In this document: piece by piece, positions 54,041-63,553 of the stretch
How the letters are laid out: each line of letters starts with the position of its first letter
Position numbering within the stretch: position 1 is the first letter of the stretch
Source of the DNA: an uncultured Clostridia bacterium
GTDB taxonomy: Bacteria > Bacillota > Clostridia > Christensenellales > Borkfalkiaceae
Assembly (NCBI GenBank): GCA_947624225.1
Contig: CANQJF010000001.1
Coordinates: forward strand, 1-64,000
Direction: 5' to 3'
DNA: 64,000 nt
Program-made: the position numbers and the translations under genes
Notes under the pieces: generated by a model
Databases searched by the model: none
The model's input: only the letters and a program-made list of their open reading frames with translations
What the model was told of the DNA's origin: nothing

Positions 54041-55579
54041 ATGAAGAAAACAAAGATTTTTGCCGACGCCAACCTCGCAATCGGAGAAATCGACCCCAAT
54101 TTATACGGCTCGTTTATCGAACACATCGGGCGTGCCGTCTATGAGGGAATCTATGAACCGGGCCATCCCGCGGCAGACAAAGAGGGCTTCCGCGGCGATG
54201 TGATTGAGCTGATCCGAGAGCTCGGTGTTCCCATTGTGCGCTACCCGGGCGGCAATTTTCTCTCGGGCTATGACTGGATGGACGGGATCGGCCCCAAGGA
54301 AAAGCGCCCCACGCGGTTGGATCTTGCATGGTTTTCGACGGAGACGAATGAATTCGGCACGGATGAATTCATGAAATGGTGTAAAAAGGCGGAGGTCACG
54401 CCCATGATGGCCGTCAATATGGGCACGGGGACCATCCGCGACGCCGCGCGTCTCGTGGAGTATTGCAACCATGAAGGCGGGACCGATCTCTCTGAAATGC
54501 GGAAAGCCAATGGCGCAAAAGAGCCATACCATGTCCGCTATTGGTGCATCGGAAACGAGATGGACGGCCCGTGGCAGATAGGGCACCTCACGGCGGACGA
54601 GTACGGAAAGAAAGCGCTCGAAGCCGCGAAAGTGATGCGCTGGGCCAACGGAGAATTCAAGGGCGACGATGGGTCCGATTGGGCAACGGATCCCTTAAAA
54701 CTCATCGTCTCGGGCTCTTCGAACCATGAAATGAAAACATTCCCCGAGTGGGACCGCGTCGTGTTGGAGCATACATACCGCCATGTCGATTATCTCTCCA
54801 TGCACCGCTATTACATGTATGATGCGGGCCGCGAGCGCCCCTTGGAGGATTTCCTCGGCAGTGCCGACGATATGAACGAATACATCGGGACATTAAAGGC
54901 GACCATCGAATATGTCCGCGCCAAGGTGCGTTCCAAAAAGCGGTTGCATATTTCATTCGACGAGTGGAACATTTGGTCCGTCACGGCGCCCCGCACCGAG
55001 CCGCTTTGGAAGAAGGCGCCGCATCTCTTGGAGGATGTTTACACCTTCCAGGATGCGCTTGTCTTTGCCGGCTTGATGAATACGCTCCTCAACAACTGTG
55101 ACGTCGTCAAACTTGCCTGCCTTGCGCAGCTTGTCAACGTCATTGCACCCATTATGACGAAGAAGCAGGGCGGCGTATTCAAGCAGACCACTTTCTATCC
55201 TTTCCGGTACATCTCGCATGCGGCACGCGGTGAGACGCTCCGCACTTTCTCCGATTCGGACGTCTTTGAGAACATGTACGGCACGGCGCGCTATATCAAT
55301 GAGGCGGTAAGCCATGATAAAAACACGCGTTCGGTGAGCGTATCCCTGTGCAATTATGCGCAAGAGGCGCGCGAGGTGGAGCTGGAACTTCGCTCTTTCG
55401 GCGATCTCCATGCGGCTCAGTATCTGGAAATGACAAACAGCGATCTCCTTGCGACCAACGGCTTCGACCATCCCGACGAAGTCAAGCCGCATGAAAACGA
55501 GCTACCGTGCGTGAAAGACGGTAAGGTGACCCTGAAACTTCCCGCCATGAGTTGGAGTTTGGTCACTTTCAAGTACTAA
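54041..55579 (+). CDS. Intracellular alpha-L-arabinofuranosidase (GH51)
   Basis: NLYGSFIEHIGRAVYEGIYEPGHP, RYPGGNFLSGYDWMDGIGP, YWCIGNEMDGPWQ, ISFDEWNIW. Confidence 0.95.
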   Translation: MKKTKIFADANLAIGEIDPNLYGSFIEHIGRAVYEGIYEPGHPAADKEGFRGDVIELIRELGVPIVRYPGGNFLSGYDWMDGIGPKEKRPTRLDLAWFSTETNEFGTDEFMKWCKKAEVTPMMAVNMGTGTIRDAARLVEYCNHEGGTDLSEMRKANGAKEPYHVRYWCIGNEMDGPWQIGHLTADEYGKKALEAAKVMRWANGEFKGDDGSDWATDPLKLIVSGSSNHEMKTFPEWDRVVLEHTYRHVDYLSMHRYYMYDAGRERPLEDFLGSADDMNEYIGTLKATIEYVRAKVRSKKRLHISFDEWNIWSVTAPRTEPLWKKAPHLLEDVYTFQDALVFAGLMNTLLNNCDVVKLACLAQLVNVIAPIMTKKQGGVFKQTTFYPFRYISHAARGETLRTFSDSDVFENMYGTARYINEAVSHDKNTRSVSVSLCNYAQEAREVELELRSFGDLHAAQYLEMTNSDLLATNGFDHPDEVKPHENELPCVKDGKVTLKLPAMSWSLVTFKY

Positions 55580-55582
55580 GCT

Positions 55583-56719
55583 ATGGCAAAAAAACGTAAA
55601 AAACCTTTTCGGCGGTTCCTGTTCACGGTCGCCGTTGTCCTCATTGTGATCATTGTCGCAGTTGCCGTCTGGTATTTCTATTTGCGCGACGGAGCGCCAC
55701 TCAAAGAACCGGAGACCTCAACGCCTCCGCCCGCCGAGCTCCAATCGGGTGAGCTGTCCATTCATTTTTTGGAACTCGGGAACAAGTATGCAGGGGATTC
55801 CACGCTCGTCAAGTGCGGCGACACGGAACTTCTCATCGATGCGGGGTCTCGGTCGGGCTCGGCTCAAACCATCGGCGACTATATCGACGATTACTGCACG
55901 GACGGCGTATTGGAGTATGTCATTGCGACCCATGCGCATCAGGATCACATTGCCGCTTTCGTGGGGACGAAGTCCGCTCCCGGAATTTTTGAGCGCTTCG
56001 AATGCAAGACGATCATAGATTTTTCCCGCACGAATGCGACCTCCAATATCTACAACGACTATGTCGCCGAGCGGGAGAAAGAGGTGGCGGAGGGCGCAAA
56101 GCACTACACGGCGCTCGAATGCTGGAAAGAAGAGAACGGGGCGGCCCGCACCTACACGCTGGGGGAGAACGTTCAGTTCCAAATTCTCTACCAATGCTAT
56201 TATGAGGAGAGATCCTCCGACGAGAACAACTATTCCGTCTGCATTCTCCTGACGCAGGGCAACTATCACTATCTTTTCACGGGCGACCTTGAAAAGGAGG
56301 GAGAGGAGAGCCTTGTCAACTCGAACGACCTCCCCGTATGCAAAGTGTTTAAGGGCGGGCATCACGGCAGTCCGACTTCCACGAACGATATCTTGCTGAA
56401 AGAAATTCAGCCGGAGTATGTCTGCATCTGCTGTTGTGCGGGTTCGCCCGAATATACAGAGATCAACGACAACACATTCCCCTCACAGGCGATGATCGAC
56501 CGCGTGGCGCGGTACACAAAAAACATTTTTGTAACGACATTGGCAACGGAGATCGATCTGAAAGACCAAAAATGGGGATATACCTCGATGAACGGCAACA
56601 TCGTTGTGCATTCCGACGGGCAGGCGTTTACCGTTGAGGGGAGCAACAATTCCACGATCCTAAAAGACACGGAATGGTTTCGGGAGAACAGAACCTGGCC
56701 GTCCTATGGCGTGCAATAG
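55583..56719 (+). CDS. Membrane-anchored MBL-fold hydrolase (ComEC C-terminal-like)
   Basis: N-terminal TM, ELLIDAGSRSGSAQTIGDYI, VIATHAHQDHIAAF, FKGGHHGSPTSTNDILL. Confidence 0.9.
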   Translation: MAKKRKKPFRRFLFTVAVVLIVIIVAVAVWYFYLRDGAPLKEPETSTPPPAELQSGELSIHFLELGNKYAGDSTLVKCGDTELLIDAGSRSGSAQTIGDYIDDYCTDGVLEYVIATHAHQDHIAAFVGTKSAPGIFERFECKTIIDFSRTNATSNIYNDYVAEREKEVAEGAKHYTALECWKEENGAARTYTLGENVQFQILYQCYYEERSSDENNYSVCILLTQGNYHYLFTGDLEKEGEESLVNSNDLPVCKVFKGGHHGSPTSTNDILLKEIQPEYVCICCCAGSPEYTEINDNTFPSQAMIDRVARYTKNIFVTTLATEIDLKDQKWGYTSMNGNIVVHSDGQAFTVEGSNNSTILKDTEWFRENRTWPSYGVQ

Positions 56720-56741
56720 GAGAGCGTAAACGAGGGAGCCT

Positions 56742-57371
56742 ATGTCTGAAATCACTGCAATCGAACCGCAAAAACACGACAAAGCCCGCTGCAATATCTT
56801 TGTGGACGGGCGGTTTTGTTGCGGGATGGGGTTGGAGACAGTCATCAAAAACAGGCTGAAAACGGGGAGCGTCGTCACCACCGAGGAACTTGCGCGCTTG
56901 CAACTCGATAGTGAAAAGCAGACGGCTTTCGATAAAGCGCTCACCCACATCTCGGCTTCCATGAAGACGGAGCGGGAAGTGCGGGAGTTTCTCGAAAAGA
57001 AGGGATATCTTCGGGACGTAAGCGATTACGTGATCGAAAAGATGAAAGGATACGGCTTTTTGGACGATGCGGCCTATGCGCATGGATACACCGAGCAGAT
57101 GAGCGCGCGCAAGGGCGGGCGGCTCATTGCGGCAGAGCTCAAACGGAAAGGCGTCTCCGAGCAAGCCATTGAGTCGGCGCTCGACGCCATGCAGGGAGAG
57201 ACGGAGGCGGCAACGCGCATCCTCGAAAAATATTTGAGGGGCAAGGATATTACGGACAAAAAGGTGATCCAAAGGGCGTATGCCCACCTCATCTCCAAGG
57301 GCTTTGATTATGACACCGCCCGCGATGCACTGAAAGCCTATGCGGATGCGGGAGATGCGGGGGAGTCATAG
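56742..57371 (+). CDS. recX: Regulatory protein RecX
   Basis: ALTHISASMKTEREVREFLEKKGYLRDVSDYVIEKMKGYGFLDDAAYAHGYTEQMSARKGGRLIAAELKRKGV. Confidence 0.88.
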   Translation: MSEITAIEPQKHDKARCNIFVDGRFCCGMGLETVIKNRLKTGSVVTTEELARLQLDSEKQTAFDKALTHISASMKTEREVREFLEKKGYLRDVSDYVIEKMKGYGFLDDAAYAHGYTEQMSARKGGRLIAAELKRKGVSEQAIESALDAMQGETEAATRILEKYLRGKDITDKKVIQRAYAHLISKGFDYDTARDALKAYADAGDAGES

Positions 57372-57377
57372 TTTTTT

Positions 57378-58055
57378 ATGCGGAAAGTATTTCTCGAAGA
57401 GACGGAGTCCACCAACCTCCGGATCAGACAGTTCATGGACGGCGGCGAGGATATTGCCGTCGTTGCGCGTCGCCAGACGGGCGGTCGCGGGACAAAGGGA
57501 CGCTCCTTTCTATCCAAAGAAGGCGGCGTCTATTGTTCTTTTCTCAGGTTTTATCATGATCTTCCCGCCTCGGAGGCATTTCGCATCATGACGCATGCCG
57601 CGGTATCCGTTTGCCGCACCGCGGAGGAATTTGGCATTTCCCCCAAAATCAAATGGCCGAACGACATCTTTGTCGGGACAAGAAAGCTGAGCGGGATTCT
57701 CATCGAGAATGTGTTTGCGGGCAGCAGCGTGCGCGCAAGCATTGTCGGGATCGGCATCAATGTGACCAACGATATCTCCTCCCTCGGGGACATCGCGGTC
57801 TCCATGCAGGAGCTCCTCGCCGCTCCTCCGTCGGTCGAATGTGTTGCCGATGCGCTCATCCGCCACTATGAGGAGGAGAGCAGTTTCGATGATTACCTGT
57901 CGCGCCTCGGATTCATGGGGGAAGTGACCGTCGCAGAGGGAGACAGCGTTTATCCCGCCGTCGCGAGGCGTGTTCTTCCCAATGGCAGTTTGGAGGTTGA
58001 AACGGCACAGGGAATACGCTCTCTCGACGCGGCCGAGATCACCATACGGTTTTAA
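57378..58055 (+). CDS. birA: Biotin--[acetyl-CoA-carboxylase] ligase
   Basis: ETESTNLRIRQF, VVARRQTGGRGTKGRSFLSKEGGVYCSFL, IKWPNDIFVGTRKLSGILIE; no N-terminal HTH domain. Confidence 0.92.
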   Translation: MRKVFLEETESTNLRIRQFMDGGEDIAVVARRQTGGRGTKGRSFLSKEGGVYCSFLRFYHDLPASEAFRIMTHAAVSVCRTAEEFGISPKIKWPNDIFVGTRKLSGILIENVFAGSSVRASIVGIGINVTNDISSLGDIAVSMQELLAAPPSVECVADALIRHYEEESSFDDYLSRLGFMGEVTVAEGDSVYPAVARRVLPNGSLEVETAQGIRSLDAAEITIRF

Positions 58056-58131
58056 AAGAATTGCTTTTTCGACCGCGGCCGCGGGCAATCGGACGCGGGA
58101 TGAAGCGGGCGGGAGAAGTTTGGGAGGAAAC

Positions 58132-59601
58132 ATGAAGAGAGCATATACATTTCAAGAGATCCGAGAAGCGGAAGCGCGCGCGATTGCACAGGGCACAACC
58201 GCTTCCGCCCTCATGGAACGCGCGGGGGCAGCTCTCGCGCGCGAGGTTGAGCAGGAAATGCGGGGAGATTGCATCTTCGTTTGCGGAGGGGGCAACAACG
58301 GCGGAGACGGATTTGTTGCGGCACGGCTGTTGGCGGAAAAGCATCTCGACGTTGCCGTGCTGTGCCTTGCAGAGCACTTCACGCAAGCATGCGAGGCCGC
58401 GAAAGGTGCATATTATGGCGAACTGTTCAACCGGATCCCGAGAAGAAGATATTCTCTTGTCGTCGATTGCCTGTTCGGCATCGGCCTCAACCGTCCCATC
58501 GAGGGGGAGAATTTGGACCTCGTCACTTTTATTGAGAGTGCCGACCGCGTCATCGCCTGTGATATTCCGAGCGGACTATCTGAGGGCGGGGTCGCCTTGG
58601 GATGCGCTGTACGCGCGGACGTAACGGTCACGATGGGCGCCATGAAGCAAGCTCTCCTGCTCGCCGACGGCGCCGATCTCTGTGGAAAAATTTGCGTTGC
58701 GGATATCGGACTTCCCCTCGCGGGCGGGGCGGAAGTTTGGGAGGATGCCGACGTCAGAGCAAGATTCCCGCGGCGCAAGTCGCATTCCAACAAGGGGGAC
58801 TATGGAAGCGTGTCGATCCTTGCGGGGCACGGCATGCTTGGCGCGCCACTTCTCTCCGTGGGTGCCGCGTTGAAATCCGGCGCGGGCTACACCGAGCTGT
58901 GGCTACCCTCCTCCGCCGACGCGGGAATGGATGCGGCACAGAGCGCCGCCGCAAGAGCGGCCGACCAAGCAATTTGCGCCACGGTCACGGCGAAATATCC
59001 TGCGTGCATCGTCAACCTTTACGACGGCGAGCCGTTCTTCTGCAAGGCGCTCGCATACGGCATGGGGGCAGGCACGGGGCCGCTTTGCAAAAACACCTTG
59101 GAAGAAATTTTTTCGACTTACACTTGCGGAACGCTCGTGCTCGATGCAGACGCCCTGAACACGCTCGCGGCGTGCGGTGTGGACATGCTGAGAAAAAAGC
59201 AGTGCTCCGTCATCGTCACGCCGCATCCCAAGGAGATGTCCCGTCTCACAGATCGCCCGGTGGGGGAAGTGCTGTCCGATCCCGTGGGCGTCGCACGGGC
59301 TTTCTCCAAGCAGTACGGCGTGGTCGTCGTCTTGAAGAATAACCGCACCGTCATTGCGGAGGGGGACCGTATCGCCATCAACCCGACCGGCTCTCCCGCC
59401 CTCGCAAAGGCGGGCAGCGGGGATGCGCTCGCCGGTTTCATCACCGGGCTTGCGGCGCGCCTCTCTCCCTTTGAGGCTGCCGTTGTGGGATGTTTCATTC
59501 ACGGAAGAGCGGGAGAGATCGCCGCGGAGGAGATGGGGGAATATGCTCCCGATGCAACGGACATCATCGCCCGCCTCTCCTCGGCAATGCTGTCCGTTTG
59601 A
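58132..59601 (+). CDS. nnr: Bifunctional NAD(P)H-hydrate epimerase/dehydratase
   Basis: YjeF_N: VCGGGNNGGDGFVAARLL; carbohydrate-kinase-like C-terminus: HPKEMSRLT, NPTGSPALAKAGSGDALAGFITGL. Start ATG 58132 with GGAGGAAA. Confidence 0.93.
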   Translation: MKRAYTFQEIREAEARAIAQGTTASALMERAGAALAREVEQEMRGDCIFVCGGGNNGGDGFVAARLLAEKHLDVAVLCLAEHFTQACEAAKGAYYGELFNRIPRRRYSLVVDCLFGIGLNRPIEGENLDLVTFIESADRVIACDIPSGLSEGGVALGCAVRADVTVTMGAMKQALLLADGADLCGKICVADIGLPLAGGAEVWEDADVRARFPRRKSHSNKGDYGSVSILAGHGMLGAPLLSVGAALKSGAGYTELWLPSSADAGMDAAQSAAARAADQAICATVTAKYPACIVNLYDGEPFFCKALAYGMGAGTGPLCKNTLEEIFSTYTCGTLVLDADALNTLAACGVDMLRKKQCSVIVTPHPKEMSRLTDRPVGEVLSDPVGVARAFSKQYGVVVVLKNNRTVIAEGDRIAINPTGSPALAKAGSGDALAGFITGLAARLSPFEAAVVGCFIHGRAGEIAAEEMGEYAPDATDIIARLSSAMLSV

Positions 59602-59648
59602 TAGACGGCAGGGAGGTTCTTGAAAACACCGCACAAAAAAAGAAGAAA

Positions 59649-59673
59649 CGGCTTGATGTGCATCGTCAAGCCG
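59649..59673 (+). terminator. Intrinsic terminator after nnr
   Basis: CGGCTTGA TGTGCATCG TCAAGCCG followed by CTTTTTT. Confidence 0.8.
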
Positions 59674-59775
59674 CTTTTTTCATAAATTTCCGCTGAAATT
59701 TGGCCGATATTTCGCATTTTGCGATGTATTATGTCTGACGTAAATAGAATAGTATGTCACAAATAGTATTTCATT

Positions 59776-60531
59776 TCAGGCATATCCGAGCGCGCGAACG
59801 CAAACAGAAGTGATGAGTAGGAGCGCTCCCGTAAGGAGATAGTAGAGGGGAAAGAATGTAAAGAGACTCATCAGGACGAGAACGCTGCCGCTCACAAAGA
59901 AAGGCCGTGCGTTCTTTTTGGAGAAAGTGCGGCGGAGCTTATGTTTCAACGGATGGCGAGGGATCTCTCCGCAAATGAGCGGGGAGGGCGTTGTCCCTGT
60001 CCGTTCGAGGAGCGTGTAGATCTCTTCGCTTTCGGCGCTTGCGCGCCCGAAAGAGGAGAGGAGGGAGCGGGCCTGCGGGGTCAAGTCATTGCAGGCGAGG
60101 ACAAAGTTCTCCTTTCCGTATTTTTTTAACAGCACGGCGACGGCATCGGCGGAAACAGGCTGCATGGTAAAGAGCGGGATGGTTGCGATCCCGTCCACGC
60201 TGAGCGTCTCCTCGCCCGTTTCCACCTCTTTCCCCTCTGCGCGGTAGGCCGCGGCAAGTGTCGCAACCGTATCCCCCGTGGGGGCAAGCGTGAGGTGGAG
60301 CATGACCGCCTCGCGCTGTTTTTGCGCCTGCTTCGTGCAATGTTTTTTGCGGTGGTCGTGAGCGATGAGAAGCGAGCAGCCTGTCCCGATTGCAAGCGCA
60401 ATGAGGACCGAAACCGTAAAGACGGCCCATGTCGCGACGCGGAAATACCGCAAGATCCCCACGGAGAGCAAAAAGGAGCAGGCGGTGTAAAAGATGACAT
60501 CGAGGATGAGGGGGAGGTCGATTTTTTTCAT
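59776..60531 (-). CDS. Membrane protein with two N-terminal and C-terminal TM regions, uncharacterised
   Basis: MKKIDLPLILDVIFYTACSFLLSVGILRYF...; extension upstream in the ORF track overlaps nadD and was trimmed. Confidence 0.7.
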   Translation of the reverse strand: MKKIDLPLILDVIFYTACSFLLSVGILRYFRVATWAVFTVSVLIALAIGTGCSLLIAHDHRKKHCTKQAQKQREAVMLHLTLAPTGDTVATLAAAYRAEGKEVETGEETLSVDGIATIPLFTMQPVSADAVAVLLKKYGKENFVLACNDLTPQARSLLSSFGRASAESEEIYTLLERTGTTPSPLICGEIPRHPLKHKLRRTFSKKNARPFFVSGSVLVLMSLFTFFPLYYLLTGALLLITSVCVRALGYA

Positions 60532-60601
60532 GAAGGTATTTTTGACGGTTTTTTTTAAATTTAATCTTGCAAAGCGGAAGAAAGTATGGTAGAATAAAGG
60601 C

Positions 60602-61744
60602 ATGAAGGTGGCCATTTTCGGCGGGTCGTTCGATCCCATCCATTCCCAGCATGTTGCCCTCATCCGCGCCGCAAAGACGGCGCTCGGGCTTGACCGCGTG
60701 ATCGTCATGCCATCCTTTGTTGCACCGCACAAGCGGAGCGGACCGTCTGCCGACGGACAAAGCCGCCTCGAAATGTGCAAAATTGCCCTCGGCGGATGTG
60801 ATTTTGCCGAGGTTTCCGACTATGAGATCGGCTCCGGAGGCACGAGTTATACCTATTTGACCTGCCGCGCCTTTGCACAAAAATACCCGGATGCCGCGCG
60901 TTTTTTCCTCGTGGGTGCAGACATGCTCTCCGATTTCTTTGCGTGGAGGGAGCCCGAGGACATCCTTGCCAATGTCACGCTCGCCGCATGCGGCAGGGGA
61001 ACGGAGCTGGACGCGGGCATCCATGAGGAATTCAGGAATAGATTCGGAAAGGACTTTGCGGAGATCCCGTTCACGGGGGAGGCCGTTTCGTCCACGGATA
61101 TTCGGGTCATGCTCGCTTTCGGGAAGAAGCCCGAGGCGCTCGACGACGGTGTATACAGTTACATTCGCGCGCACGGCCTGTATGCGCATGCCGCCATCGC
61201 CCCTGCGCTTTCGTTCGAGAAAGAGGGGAGAAGAGAGCATAGTTTTCGCGTGGCGAAACTTGCCTGTCGGCGGGCGCGCTCGCTCAGGATCGACGAGGGA
61301 AAGGCTCTTCTCGCCGCGGCACTCCATGACTGTGCCAAATCCATCCCGGCAGACGATCCCCTCCTTGCGGGATGTGAACTCCCCGCGGATGTCCCCGAGC
61401 CCGTGGTGCATCAATATACGGGGGCTTACCTTGCGGAACATCTCTTTGGCATCAACGATGAAGAGATCCTGGATGCGATCCGCTATCACGCAAGCGGTAG
61501 GGAGGACATGACGCCGCTCGGGAAACTCATCTATCTCGCCGATCTGCTTGAAGACGGCAGGGATTTTCCGGGTGTGGAGTTTTTGCGCGAGCTCTTTTGG
61601 CAGGACTTAGACCGCTGCCTCGTGGAATCTTTGCGGCGTCAGCTTGCCTATCTGGGTGAGAAAGGGGCGCCGATCTATCCGCTCACGAGGAGCGCTTACG
61701 AGTGGCTTGAAGCCGAATTAAACAGGAAAAATCGCCTCATGTGA
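60602..61744 (+). CDS. nadD: Fusion: nicotinate-nucleotide adenylyltransferase (NadD) + YqeK-type HD hydrolase
   Basis: VAIFGGSFDPIHSQHVALIRAA, ISSTDIR-like VSSTDIRVMLAFG (NadD); then HSFRVAKLACRRARSLRIDEGKALLAAALHDCAKSI...IRYHASGREDMTPLGKLIYLADLLEDGRDFPGVEFLR (YqeK HD). Confidence 0.93.
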   Translation: MKVAIFGGSFDPIHSQHVALIRAAKTALGLDRVIVMPSFVAPHKRSGPSADGQSRLEMCKIALGGCDFAEVSDYEIGSGGTSYTYLTCRAFAQKYPDAARFFLVGADMLSDFFAWREPEDILANVTLAACGRGTELDAGIHEEFRNRFGKDFAEIPFTGEAVSSTDIRVMLAFGKKPEALDDGVYSYIRAHGLYAHAAIAPALSFEKEGRREHSFRVAKLACRRARSLRIDEGKALLAAALHDCAKSIPADDPLLAGCELPADVPEPVVHQYTGAYLAEHLFGINDEEILDAIRYHASGREDMTPLGKLIYLADLLEDGRDFPGVEFLRELFWQDLDRCLVESLRRQLAYLGEKGAPIYPLTRSAYEWLEAELNRKNRLM

Positions 61745-61808
61745 AGTATTATGTGACGCATAATACAAGACAAACGGCGAAAAAAATGATAAAACAGGGG
61801 GTAAACAA

Positions 61809-62168
61809 ATGGAAGGATACGATCTCGCGATGGCATGCGCGAAAGCGCTTTCCGAAAAGAAAGCAGAGGACATCGTACTCATCAATGTCTCCGAACAGAC
61901 GGTCGTGTGCAGCTATTTCGTCATTGCCAGCGGCAAATCGACGACACAGGTGAGGGCGCTCGGGGACAACGTTGAGGAGCAGCTCAAAAAGAAATACGAT
62001 ATTGCGCCCGTGCGCTCGGAGGGGATGCGCGAGGGACGTTGGGGCGTGCTCGATTACGGTGACGTGGTCGTGCAGATCTTCAACGAAGAATCCCGCAAGT
62101 TCTATTATCTTGAACGCCTTTGGGATTCGGGCGGCAACATTCAACACTATGAGAATGATGACAAATGA
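61809..62168 (+). CDS. rsfS: Ribosome silencing factor
   Basis: KAEDIVLINVSEQTVVCSYFVIASGKSTTQVRALGDNVEEQLKKKYDIAPVRSEGMREGRWGVLDYGDVVVQIFNEESRKFYYLERLW. Confidence 0.95.
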   Translation: MEGYDLAMACAKALSEKKAEDIVLINVSEQTVVCSYFVIASGKSTTQVRALGDNVEEQLKKKYDIAPVRSEGMREGRWGVLDYGDVVVQIFNEESRKFYYLERLWDSGGNIQHYENDDK

Positions 62169-62171
62169 AAT

Positions 62172-62203
62172 TTGCCGCCGCGCAGCATGCTGTGCGGCGG
62201 CAA
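62172..62203. terminator. Hairpin terminator between convergent genes
   Basis: TTGCCGCCGCGCAGCA TGCTGTGCGGCGGCAA. Confidence 0.7.
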
Positions 62204-62243
62204 ACGTTTCATGAAATGGGCTCGTCCTCGGGGGAGGAGTTTG

Positions 62244-62501
62244 TCATTTTCCGTCATCTTTAAAGGAGATCCGTCTGGGCTCCGAATAGGTGTTGCGGGT
62301 GCGCTTCTTCTTTTTCTCGACGATATAATACACCGGCTCGGGCTCTTTGGGCGCGGGCTTTTCGGGCTTGTCTTTGGGGAGATTTTTTTTGGCTCGGTAA
62401 CCGTAGCGGGCCAATAAGAAAACATGCACCGCAAAGAAGCAGGCGATCAGGAGGAGAAGAGAATACAGGCCGCCGAGCCATTGGTTTGCAAGAAGATCCA
62501 T
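62244..62501 (-). CDS. Small single-TM membrane protein
   Basis: MDLLANQWLGGLYSLLLLIACFFAVHVFLLARYGYRAKKNLPKDKPEKPAPKEPEPVYYIVEKKKKRTRN... Confidence 0.6.
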   Translation of the reverse strand: MDLLANQWLGGLYSLLLLIACFFAVHVFLLARYGYRAKKNLPKDKPEKPAPKEPEPVYYIVEKKKKRTRNTYSEPRRISFKDDGK

Positions 62502-62574
62502 GGCTCCATTGTAGCACGTGCGTTTTGTCATAAATTGGCAAAAAAGGGAATAATTTCCGCGACTTTCGGGAAAG

Positions 62575-63366
62575 ATGTTTCGTATGGAAGGTACGTATCT
62601 TTCCGCGGCGGAGGCCGTGGAGTATGGAGAATTCAAGAGGACGCGCAGGGAAGCGGAGATCTCCGTGACCCTGCACAAGCTGACGGTGGATGCCTCCCGC
62701 AGGGAGACCGACCGTTTTGCGCTCAAAACGGCATGCGAGAGCGCGAGAAAGTTTTTTGCTTACGGCGTGCTTGTTTCGCCCATCAACGTTGCGGCGGCCA
62801 AAAAGCATCTTGCGGGAAGTGAAACTTACGTCATCTGTCTCGTCGGCGGCACGGGGGAGAGCATCTTGCCCGTCAAACGCTTGGAGGCAAAAAAGGCCCT
62901 TTCCCAGGGAGCAAAGGAGATTCGGCTTGTCCTCTGCTATTCTGCTTTGCGGGCGGCCAATGCTTCCTACCTCAGGCGGGAGATCAAAAAAATAAAGCGT
63001 GCCGTGCGCAAATTGCCTCTCGTGGTGTCTCTCGAAGATCATTCGCTCGGCGAGGAAGAGGTCGCGTTGGGGGCAAAACTTGCGGCAGAGGCCGGTGCGG
63101 ACGCGGTGTGCGTGCGCGGGGAGACGCAATTTGTCTTGCGCGCCTTGCGGGCAAGCGGCGGGAAAATTCGCGTGGACGCCTCCGAAGTGGAGAATGCGGA
63201 ACAGCTCCGTGCGCTCATCAAGGCGGGGAGCTCTCTGTTTGGCACTTCCGACCCCGAGCGCATCGCAAAGGAACTCTATGACAGGGCCCGCGAGGAATCC
63301 GAGCAGGTTGCGACAGTCCCGATCGGAAAACCCGTTCCCGAGATGCCTCTCGGCGAAAACGAATAA
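62575..63366 (+). CDS. DeoC-like deoxyribose-phosphate aldolase family protein
   Basis: ARKFFAYGVLVSPINVAAAKKHLAG, AKKALSQGAKEIRLVL, EEVALGAKLAAEAGADAVCVR, GGKIRVDASEVENAEQLRALIKAGSSLFGTS. Confidence 0.75.
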   Translation: MFRMEGTYLSAAEAVEYGEFKRTRREAEISVTLHKLTVDASRRETDRFALKTACESARKFFAYGVLVSPINVAAAKKHLAGSETYVICLVGGTGESILPVKRLEAKKALSQGAKEIRLVLCYSALRAANASYLRREIKKIKRAVRKLPLVVSLEDHSLGEEEVALGAKLAAEAGADAVCVRGETQFVLRALRASGGKIRVDASEVENAEQLRALIKAGSSLFGTSDPERIAKELYDRAREESEQVATVPIGKPVPEMPLGENE

Positions 63367-63380
63367 CGGCTTCGGCCGTT
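63365..63380 (+). terminator. Intrinsic terminator
   Basis: AACGGC TTCG GCCGTT TTTTGTTT. Confidence 0.75.
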
Positions 63381-63553
63381 TTTTGTTTGCGAAAAAGGGC
63401 GATCATTCCGATGTGGGCGCATATTTTTTTGTGCGGTCGATGAAAAAATGAGAAAAGGGCCGAAAAACGCTTTGAAATTTCCGTAATTTATAGTAAAATA
63501 TACAGGTAATATTCTGCACGCATTCCGCGTGCCTTTTTTCGGAGCATATCAGC

